DNA from: Pycnopodia helianthoides
Lineage: Eukaryota; Echinodermata; Asteroidea; Forcipulatida; Asteriidae
Direction of reading: 5' to 3'
DNA length: 64,000 bases
Assembly: GCA_032158295.1 (NCBI GenBank)
Contig: CM063250.1
Coordinates: 5,195,001-5,259,000 of the forward strand
Below the pieces are notes generated by a model. The model saw only the letters and a list, made by a program, of their open reading frames with translations, did not search any database and was not told the DNA's origin. Numbering within the stretch: the stretch's first letter is position 1; each line of letters opens with the position of its first letter. Shown one piece after another: positions 57,045-64,000 of this stretch. Position numbers and translations under genes: made by a program.

Positions 57045-58298
57045 CAGCGCTGATAATTTAGACTCTCGATTGAAAGTTTCTTGTCTCAATATTTAAATCT
57101 GAATCATCTACATAACCATCTCACCCATTTAATCATCTCTTTAGGCCACGGAGGTGCACGTACAATCGTCACTGAAAGACTAGATAGATTAATCCCCAAC
57201 CCGTTCCAGCTGTTCGTCTCTGGGCAAACTGGAATCACTTGACTGCACAACTTGACCCGACACAAACAATATCTTTGTACTGTGACATGAACCCACACAG
57301 ATTTCTCACTTCCTTAGATTTTCAGCCCTGGAGATAAGTTTGTACTGTGCAAGACAGACGGTGTACAAAAATCGTAACTCAACAACAAAATCCTGGAATA
57401 ATTGTTTGTCTTTCTGAATACAGTATTTTCGAGGACACCCTGTTTTCACCACTACTCGATTTTTGTTCTTACGCACTTGGAAATAAAGGTTTTCAGTAAA
57501 CCTACTAAAAAAAAGATGAGAACTTTTTGTTTGCAGTCTTTGAATGTTAAGAAAACTTTTAAGAACTTGTGGTTTTGCAAAATTCTTGATTATTCCCCCC
57601 CCCTTCATTTTGACAATGACTAAACAGTTCCTGATACAACGCCATCTTTATGAGCAACTTAGGTATGGGCTTTTTTAGCTGATACACAGCCAAGTGGTGT
57701 TACTGACTAATTATGCAAGGACTTTGATAAAACTCCTGCGTGCCACATTCAGGCACAACAAAAATAGTTGGGCATTCAAAAAAAAAATGACGCCATCATT
57801 GCCCGTAAAGATGGACGACTTTACACTGTGTGACGTCAAGTGGGAACTATCATACTAGGTGGAACATCTGCTTCTCAAGTCCAGCGACACTGTTGGAAAA
57901 TTCTCTCTTACAGTGACAATTATAACATGCAGAACTCCAGGGATCAATTTGGGTTCAAAGGAAACCAAGGAAACCTGTGTGTATAAATAATGGTCACTGG
58001 CGTCATAAGTGCCGTTCAAGACCTTAGGGGTACAACTACCTCAAGCTTGTTTTTCCAACCAAACACTGTACCAAAGCCAGGCAGGGAAAGAAACGTAGTC
58101 TAGTACCATGTCATGTGGGTGCAGGCTGTGGTTACCGTCATATTTGTGAGCAGGATATATGACAAAAGATGGCTGCTGAAAAAAAATATCTGTACACAGG
58201 GAACCTTAAAAATACGTGGCGGCAGGGTGGTGAACCGTCGATAGCGAGTATACCAGCCAATGACTTACCAGCTGCTGCCCTATCAATAGAGGGCGCCC
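57045..58298. other. Between family-B SINE and DIP2 3' end; no gene recognised
   Basis: Opposed 100- and 73-codon frames at 57306-57623 cover the same AT-rich DNA and have no domain. The part next to 58300 may be DIP2 3' UTR on the minus strand. Confidence 0.4.
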
Positions 58299-58304
58299 TT
58301 TATT
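58299..58304 (-). promoter_or_regulatory. Possible DIP2 polyadenylation signal
   Basis: AATAAA on the minus strand, 59 bases beyond the DIP2 stop. It is the nearest such hexamer, but DIP2 transcripts often have long 3' UTRs, so a more distal site is equally possible. Confidence 0.3.
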
Positions 58305-58362
58305 GAAACCATCATATAATATAGGATTTCTATCAAGGAATTGCTCGGAGTGTTTTTCAGAT

Positions 58363-58615
58363 TTACATATTGTAAGCCACGTAGATTGGATCCAATTGAT
58401 CCGCCAGGAATCCGTCCCTCAGATGCATGCGTTGCTTCTCACCCCTCGAGTTGATTGGTATGACCCCAGGGTCCACCATGACCACCACGCCGACGATAAG
58501 GTAGTGTTCTTCTAGGACTGCGTTGGTTACCAGGGGAACGAGGTCCAGGGCCTCCGACTCTTTGCCGTCGAGCTCCACGACGACGACCAGCAAGTTGGTC
58601 CATGTGAAGACGGCG
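58363..58615 (-). CDS. DIP2: DIP2 terminal coding exon with stop
   Basis: 253 bp. Reads AVFTWTNLLVVVVELDGKES, ALDLVPLVTNAVLEEHYLIV, PGVIPINSRGEKQ and ends VAYNM-stop. This C-terminus is nearly invariant in animal DIP2, which fixes family and strand. Acceptor TATTTCCAG. Confidence 0.98.
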
Positions 58616-61600
58616 CTGGAAATAAAAAATTGTAACAAATGATAGAAAATTATAACTGGTTAAGATATGTTGGTTTCATTCATATTACAAAGACAAAACC
58701 ATCTTTAAAAGCACTACCTTTTACTTCCTGGTGAAAATCGAACCAAAATTAAACTTTGTCTTTGAGGATTTTTGTAAGCTTTTCAAGACACACGTAAGCA
58801 AAGAACAAAGCGTTCAGATTTGATTATTTACCATTCGCAGACGTTCTTGTGGCACCTCAGGACTGTGTTCTCGATATCGATCGGATGATATCTCATTCCG
58901 CGCATCATTAACGTCTCGTCCAGTGATCCCACCACGAACATGGCATCATGACGATCTGGAAATCAAAACAAATGATCAGTTTCAATCTGAAAGCTTACCG
59001 ACTACAAAGTATCGATCCTCCAGAGAAATATTCAGAGAAATACTGTCCAATATTTCAGAGAAATACTGTCAGAGAGTCAAGAAGTCAAGAAAATAGCATA
59101 TGAAGACCCTAAAATCACAACAAATCGTTTTGATTGCCACATTCAAACTAAGCAAGTATACGAACACAAGCAAAAGACCAGACAAAGTATACACTGTTTT
59201 TTGTTTTTTTTACTAAGCGTGATAATCGACTTTCATTCCAAGGTTTAACGTGTATGAACAATGAACTAACCTCCGTCTGCCTGGGTCAGCTCTGTTCTTT
59301 TGATGAAACCCAGGTAACCCGTTCTAGCGAACGTCGTGTGGGTGTCTCCGGTCAAGAGTCTGGCATCAAAGTGATCGTTACGTAGAGAATCGTCTCCATA
59401 GATTGTGTAGTAGCCGCATGAGTTGTGCTGGCTGTTCACCCAGATCTGTACCAGGCAAAGAGCGATGGGGGTGTAAATAGTACAGAGTGAGAAACAAAAA
59501 TCTTCAGATGGAAGTGCTCACTTCTTGGTCCAGTGATAAAAAGTACAAACATTTTATCGAGTACACGGGCTGACCTACATATTGCAAAGCTTTTATGAAC
59601 TTTTTCAGGCTATGTAATGACAGTCTTACTGTACTGAGGGGAAAATAAATTAGAATTCAGTCTCAAACTTATCACACCTTTGAATACACACAATAGTTGG
59701 TCCAATATTAAGTTATAAAAGAAAGTTGTTAAGTTTTTTTTTCAAACAGAATGGTTTATCGTTGTTCACTCAGTGCTGCATCACAATGCGAGACGCTCAC
59801 TCATTTGATTATAGAGTGGTGCGAGTTCTGTGCAGTGGAAAGTTACTCAACGAGAGTTGGCTTACCTCGCCGAGGTGCGAGTCAGCACACTGACCCATGG
59901 TATCAGGATGAGCAATGACCACCTTCACTCCTGGCAGGATCTAGAATCATCGCAAACAAAAATACTCACGTTAAAGTCTAGTTCAACAAAATACTCACGT
60001 TAAAGTCTAGTTATCAAAATATTCACGTTAAAAGTCTAGCTCAACAAGGTATTCACATTAAAGTCTAGTTCAACAAAATATTCACGTTAAAGTCTAGTTC
60101 AACAAAATACTCACGTTAAAGTCTAGTTCAACAAAATACTCACGTTAAAGTCTAGTTAGTAAAATATTCACGTTAAAAGTCTAGCTCAACAAGGTATTCA
60201 CATTAAAAGTCTAGTTCAACAAAATATTCACGTTATAAGTCTAGCTCAGCAAAATATTCACGTTAAAGTCTACTTCAACAAAATTACTTGTAGGTTATCA
60301 CAAGAATGTCACAACCCTGTTAAACCTAAAAGTCAGAAAACAATGCAAATTTTTAAAGACCACCAAACAAAACACACCTCAAATTTACATCATGATAATG
60401 TCAAATTGTTTACATTCTTTGGGGAAAATCAAGCAATACAATTTTGGGGTAATAATAATGGCAATATTTAAAAGCAACAACAATAATGATGACAAAAACA
60501 CACCTCAGACTTATGCATTAAATAATGTCAAATTGTTTACATTATTTGTGAAAAAACAAAACAAAAACAAACAAGTTACGCATTATTGAGATGAACAACA
60601 TAGCAATAATAATAAAAACAGCAATAATGAGCATTTATGATGTCCCAATACTTGTCTAGGTACGCTCCCAACACAGTGACAAAACACAGAATAAAATAAA
60701 TGAAATTAAGACAATTAATAAATAGGGGAAAATAAAAGATGATGTTATTGAGTCCAAATAGACCATTGACGTCATCCCTGCCACCATGGAGAGAAGCTGT
60801 TTTAGCTTCATTGTGTTATCCTCAACAACAACGAATTCACAATGTCCTTTTAATTCTTATATGTATGTTTTTATTGTTATTGTCAATCTCATACATATTG
60901 GTTCAAGTTTGAACCGGGCAACACTGCGCTATCCCCTTACCTTGCCGGATTCCATGAGGCAGACACTTTGTGGGCTGCCCTTCTCAACGATGGTCACCCT
61001 GTCGTTGCGGAGAGCCCTCATATCACAGTACACCTGTGTAGGGTCTGGACTGGACGCACCCTGAACAGATAAACAATTCAAAATAATGATTACAAAACGT
61101 GCAAACCACGAGGCATTGAACGTTTTGGCTTGTCATAATTTGACCCTCAAGGAGAAGACTTCAAACTTAAACTCTCCACGTCCCTGACAGAGGCCCACTT
61201 TCATGGAGCTGCTTAAGCAGACAACGGTGCTTGACAATTTTATGCTAAGCACAAATGAGCAGGAAACCAGTCCCATAAGGGTACAGAAGACGATCTCATT
61301 CTGGTAAGCATAAATGATTTGTGTTGACCTACTTTTTGTGCTTAAAGGAACATTACAGAATTGGTAAGAAAAAACTTTTTAATCACAGAATTACATAAAA
61401 CTTACACGGTCTAATAATGATGATAGTAGAAAACATCCCTTGAAACATTTCTGCCTGAAATGCCATATTTGATGAGAAATGAATAAACTAATTTTCCGAT
61501 TGGAGTTTATCGCTCAGTGAGCGCTTTATTCATTTGTTGAATCTATATGATTTCATGCAAATGTGTAATCGGTTTTCACTATTTTCTTGTGACCCAGATG

Positions 61601-63424
61601 GCCGATCGATCTCAAACTTCTACAGGTTTGTCAGTTTATGTATATGGTGGATTACATAAAGTGCTTACACTGCCAGCAACTGTTTTGTTAACAAAAACCA
61701 ATTCTGTAATGTTCCTTTAAGCAGCTCTATACAAATTAGGACCAGATAATTATCTAGTCAAATGACAAATTAATAAGTGGGTTAGAGATTGTGGGTTGCA
61801 ATCCCTGACTGGCTGTTTGGGATGCATGCCTCCTTGATCAAGGGCTTCACCCCAATCGCTCTGCCGTTCTGATTGGACTTTAAGCCCTTAAGGTCCTGCA
61901 TAATTAAGCGGAGTACCGGTCAAGACCACTGCACATTACACGACAGTTCAGCTGGTAATCTGTTTTTCTGGTGCTTAACGGCTTTGTGATATTAAGCCCC
62001 GTTTGAACAACTTTCTGAGTGGAATGCTTTACCTGCAACCCGATGGCTACGTTGACTCTACAGCCGAAGGAGGTGCTGACAGCCCTGGCGGAGAGCCCAA
62101 GACTTCTGAAGAGCTTGGAGAAGGAGTTGGCCAATGCGATCCTTGGCCTCTCCTCAGCCACGATGACACAGGTTCTCACAGCCGACAGGTTGATTCCTTT
62201 AGCCTGGGATGTTCAATCAAACAAATGTTTCCTTAATTAAAACGCTAAACTTAAAGTTAGGGTCATATATTGGTTTTTGTCAATGTAATGCTGATTTATA
62301 GGCAGATGTCATATGTAAAAGTTTCAGCTGAATACAGCGTCTACTTGTTGAGAAAACGGCCAAAAAATTGTCACTGTATTTTCACAAGAACCTCGAATCC
62401 ATCCACGAGGTGACAGCGGTTACATCAGTAACTTGCCCCAAAAAATATATACAAAAAAAAAAAAAAAATCTTTAGATTTTTGACACATTTGTCACTTTGG
62501 AAAAAACGATGAAGAAATATAATGCAGGTCCAATACCTTTAGAGCTCCAGTGGCCTGGCCCAGTCCCTTGGTGCAGAGTTCCAACACAGAGTACGAACAG
62601 AATGTGTCTCTCACTACAAAAAAAAGACACCAAAACACAACAGATTAAAACCTAGAATTAGCCGCTTCAAACTCCTAAAACCAACATCAATCCATTAATC
62701 AATCAATCAATCATCAACCAATCAATCAATCAACCAATCAATCAACAATCAATCATCAGGTATTTGTGGAGCATCGTCATTATAGTTGCCTTTTTTGAGG
62801 CGCTTAGCGAAGTGAAAAAAAATTTAAGACAACAGAGATCACAGAATTTCATGTGGAGATGACAACGTGCAATGGACTAAATGTAAAGCAGATTCCAAGA
62901 GATGAGTCTTAAGCTGGCTTTTGAAGATCTGTAAGGAGTCAAGTGTACGAAGTTGATAGGGGAGATCATTCCATAGCTTTGGTGCACATGAAACAAAGCT
63001 TCTATCACCTGATGAAGAATGAGATCTAGGAATATTCAATGTTCAATGTTTAACAATGATCAAGACCCAATTCCATCAGAGCAGCTTAAGCAGACAATTT
63101 TGCTAACGCATTGTGCTTGGCAAAAGGTAGCAGGATACCAGTCAGAAATGGTGCCACGTGACATGGTATTTGGACTGATAACCATTTTCTGGTGAGCATA
63201 ATTTCGTTGTCCTTGGCTGCTTCTTGTGCTTAAGCAGTTCTATGAAATTCTTGGGTTCCTGGAGTGTATATGAAAGAGGATTTACTGCTAAAAGCATGCA
63301 TGTGATCGTAAGAGGGAATAAGGGAAACCTACCTTTGTACTGACTGAGGGCAGTCAACCACAACGACGGGTTCGTCTCAATCTCTGATGGGGGAATTAGA
63401 ATAGACTGGTGTCCTGAATACACA
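58363..63424 (-). CDS. DIP2: Disco-interacting protein 2 (DIP2) orthologue, C-terminal eight exons (5' part outside window)
   Basis: Seen: eight minus-strand exons, 63424-63333, 62613-62537, 62203-62033, 61060-60941, 59940-59866, 59445-59271, 58955-58832 and 58615-58363, all with AG acceptors and GT donors and compatible phases. Joined they give about 361 residues ending in FLADQLDPIYVAYNM and a stop. That ending and blocks such as YSGHQSILIPP, VRDTFCSYSV, VSTSFGCRVN and RGMRYHPIDIE match animal DIP2A/B/C nearly word for word. Known: DIP2 is a large multidomain protein (an N-terminal DMAP1-binding domain, then two adenylate-forming FAAL-like domains). It has been linked to diacylglycerol metabolism and, in flies, to the transcription factor Disconnected. 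Inferred: the window holds the second half of the last adenylation domain plus its C-terminal lid, so roughly three quarters of the gene lies to the right. Introns are 0.2-1.0 kb and contain a LINE fragment, MITEs and a minisatellite. I cannot tell whether this is the only DIP2 copy. Confidence 0.96.
58832..58955 (-). CDS. DIP2: DIP2 coding exon
   Basis: 124 bp. Encodes RHDAMFVVGSLDETLMMRG and MRYHPIDIENTVLRCHKNVC, the start of the C-terminal subdomain. Acceptor TTTCCAG, donor GTAAAT. The last two bases TG complete a cysteine codon with the next exon. Confidence 0.96.
58975..59195. repeat. Dispersed repeat (TCAATCTGAAAGCTCACTGA family), copy 3, in a DIP2 intron
   Basis: TTTCAATCTGAAAGCTTACC, a tripled CAGAGAAATA(C/T)T unit, GTCAAGAAGTCAAG, GAAGACCCTAAAATCACAA and GATTGCCACATTCAAACTAA. 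Confidence 0.55.
59271..59445 (-). CDS. DIP2: DIP2 coding exon
   Basis: 175 bp: 58 codons plus one base. Contains IWVNSQHNSCGYYTIYGDDS, FARTGYLGF and KRTELTQADG. RTGYLGF is the conserved adenylate-forming motif near the hinge between the two subdomains. Acceptor GGTACAG, donor GTTAGT. Confidence 0.96.
59866..59940 (-). CDS. DIP2: DIP2 coding exon
   Basis: 75 bp, phase 0, 25 residues: ILPGVKVVIAHPDTMG, then QCADSHLGE. Acceptor GATTCTAG, donor GTAAGC. A 29-bp minisatellite starts about 20 bases upstream of this acceptor, so branch point and repeat probably overlap. Confidence 0.95.
59961..60292 (-). repeat. 29-bp minisatellite in a DIP2 intron, about 11 units
   Basis: Plus-strand unit AAAATACTCACGTTAAAGTC + TAGTTCAAC. 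Variants with TATTCAC and AAGGTATTCACATT recur about 145 bp apart, so a five-unit higher-order repeat exists. On the DIP2 sense strand several units read ACGTGAGTATTTT, a consensus-like splice donor. Confidence 0.93.
60941..61060 (-). CDS. DIP2: DIP2 coding exon
   Basis: 120 bp, phase 0 at both ends, 40 residues: GASSPDPTQVYCDMRALRND, then RVTIVEKGSPQSVCLMESGK. Acceptor TCTGTTCAG, donor GTAAGG. Matches the DIP2 segment leading to the ILPGV motif. Confidence 0.96.
61192..61745. mobile_element. 'CATAGAGCTGCTTAAGCAC' MITE split by a TTAA MITE
   Basis: Left part 61192-61345 (TTTCATGGAGCTGCTTAAGC ... TTTTTGTGCTTAA), right part from 61717 (TTAAGCAGCTCTAT). Removing 61346-61716 and one TTAA restores the family sequence. 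Lies in a DIP2 intron. Confidence 0.82.
61346..61716. mobile_element. TTAA MITE, 'AGGAACATTACAG' family, copy 4, in a DIP2 intron
   Basis: 371 bp inserted at the TTAA of TGTGCTTAAGCAGCTCTA in an older palindromic repeat, duplicating TTAA. The other copies of the host repeat give the empty site. Confidence 0.95.
61770..61905 (+). repeat. SINE-like fragment in a DIP2 intron
   Basis: GTGGGTTGCAATCCCTGACT resembles a decayed B box, followed by CCTTGATCAAGGGCTTCACC, echoing the centre of family-A SINEs. Confidence 0.4.
62033..62203 (-). CDS. DIP2: DIP2 coding exon
   Basis: 171 bp, phase 0 at both ends, 57 residues. Contains AVRTCVIVAEERPRIALANS, FSKLFRSLGL and AVSTSFGCRVNVAIGLQ. Donor GTAAAG. 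Confidence 0.96.
62537..62613 (-). CDS. DIP2: DIP2 coding exon
   Basis: 77 bp. Completes a split valine, then reads RDTFCSYSVLELCTKGLG and QATGALK. Acceptor TTTTTGTAG, donor GTATTG. The RDTFCSYSV.ELCTKGLG block is diagnostic for DIP2. Animal orthologues usually have M where this copy has L in SVLEL. Confidence 0.95.
62690..63042 (-). mobile_element. LINE 3' fragment (CR1/L2-like reverse transcriptase C-terminus)
   Basis: Minus-strand frame 63039-62839 reads SSGDRSFVSCAPKLWNDLPY, then LRTLDSLQIFKSQLKTHLLE. The GDRSF..APKLWN.LP..LR..DSL..FK..LKTHL pattern is the classic C-terminal end of CR1/L2-type LINE ORF2. The 3' side ends in a (TTGA)n tail at 62694-62757. 5'-truncated, so dead, in a DIP2 intron. 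Confidence 0.85.
63066..63255. mobile_element. 'CATAGAGCTGCTTAAGCAC' MITE in a DIP2 intron
   Basis: CCCAATTCCATCAGAGCAGC ... TGTGCTTAAGCAGTTCTATG with GGATACCAGTCAGAAATGG inside. Ends about 75 bases from a DIP2 exon. Confidence 0.65.
63333..63424 (-). CDS. DIP2: DIP2 coding exon (first in window)
   Basis: 92 bp. Begins one base before a codon and ends after the first base of the next. Encodes VYSGHQSILIPPSEIETNPS and then LWLTALSQYK. The acceptor follows CCATTACAG and the donor is GTAGGT. The SGHQSILIPP block lies within the adenylation core of DIP2. Confidence 0.95.
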
Positions 63425-63572
63425 CTGTAATGGAAAACAAATAAAAACAAATTAGCATAAGAAAAATAATAAACAACAACAAAAACTTGAAGATAAATTT
63501 GTAAGAATGTGTCTATTACTGAGTAAAAAAAAATAAGAAAAAAAAAAAAAAATTAGCAGGTTCATTCCTCTT

Positions 63573-63946
63573 TAAGGCCTAAAAAAAAAAATTTGTTGGA
63601 TTGCCCTTTCATCCGATTTTATTTATTGGGTCGGTCGGCTTTTTTTTTTGTTGAGATGTCAAAGAATGCCAAAACATACTGCATAAATATTTCAGAGTGA
63701 AGTTGATATGTTTGCACTTTGAAATATAAACCTACAGTGTTAATATGTGTCTGTCATCTTATTTTAAACAAAGGGCAACCGTATTTACCATTTTGTAAGC
63801 ATAAATATTTATGAAATCAAAATTCTGAAGCGAAAAAAGGAAAAACCACAAAAAAAAAAAAAAAAAAAAAAAAACCCGACCGAGATTTTGCTACTTTTAT
63901 GGTCGGTCGGGAAAGGGCAATCCAACAAAATTTGTTTCAGGCCTTA
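63573..63946. mobile_element. 374-bp inverted-repeat MITE with TAAGGCCT ends
   Basis: Left TAAGGCCTAAAAAAA then AATTTGTTGGATTGCCCTTT; right AAAGGGCAATCCAACAAAAT and GGCCTTA. Inner GGTCGGTCGG also pairs. A TA duplication is possible (Tc1/mariner-like, inference). Arms about 40 bp. Confidence 0.82.
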
Positions 63947-64000
63947 TGAATGATAAGGCAAGGCATTGGTTGTGTTGGTGTCAGGGTCAATTTTCATGGC

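Noticed and set aside
59961..60292. CRISPR-like array
   Set aside because: Repeats are directly adjacent with no unique spacers, in an animal intron: a minisatellite.
1..64000. A novel defence, toxin or biosynthetic gene system
   Set aside because: No multi-gene cluster or operon-like block exists; the window is animal DNA with two recognisable genes and transposon debris.

Overview
This is animal nuclear DNA: long AT-rich non-coding stretches, a few short spliced exons with GT..AG borders, and very many small inverted-repeat elements. The organism is most likely a marine deuterostome invertebrate, probably an echinoderm such as a sea star. That is inferred from the repeat style (frequent ACATGTACATGTA tracts, swarms of TTAA-flanked MITEs, tRNA-derived SINEs) and not proven. 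No operon, phage, plasmid or CRISPR structure is present.

Two genes are firmly supported. (1) On the minus strand, 63424 down to 58363, eight exons encode the C-terminal ~361 residues of a DIP2 (disco-interacting protein 2) orthologue, the second adenylate-forming (FAAL-like) domain and its C-terminal subdomain. The stop codon is at 58363-58365 and the rest of the gene lies beyond the right edge. (2) On the plus strand, 46791-49095, a three-exon gene joins an N-terminal THAP zinc finger to a coiled coil, a helix-turn-helix and a DDE_Tnp_4 transposase domain of ISL2EU/PIF-Harbinger type. Its last exon has two apparent single-base deletions and its catalytic glutamate is replaced. A GC/CpG-rich block and a possible first exon (45415-45481) upstream could be its promoter.

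Two weaker minus-strand candidates look like alternative first coding exons of an unidentified gene running leftward: 16982-16842 (47 codons) and 7200-7114 (29 codons). Each has a start codon and ends in phase 0 at a GT donor.

Everything else is mobile-element mosaic. Recognisable families are: four related TTAA-flanked MITE families (7.8, 21.6, 23.6, 25.5, 28.8, 31.2, 33.2, 43.2 and 61.3 kb); a hAT-type family with 8-bp duplications (37.8 and 41.6-42.7 kb); a CAGGGTTCT family with 6-bp duplications (5.7 and 25.6 kb, the second nested in an older element); short palindromic families of about 150-190 bp; three kinds of tRNA-derived SINE; a LINE 3' fragment inside a DIP2 intron; and two stretches recalling Penelope-like hammerhead-bearing ends. 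Minisatellites occur at 4.1, 14.4, 27.1, 47.0, 53.1 and 60.0 kb, and long G or C runs are unusually common. I found no rRNA gene and no convincing functional tRNA gene.
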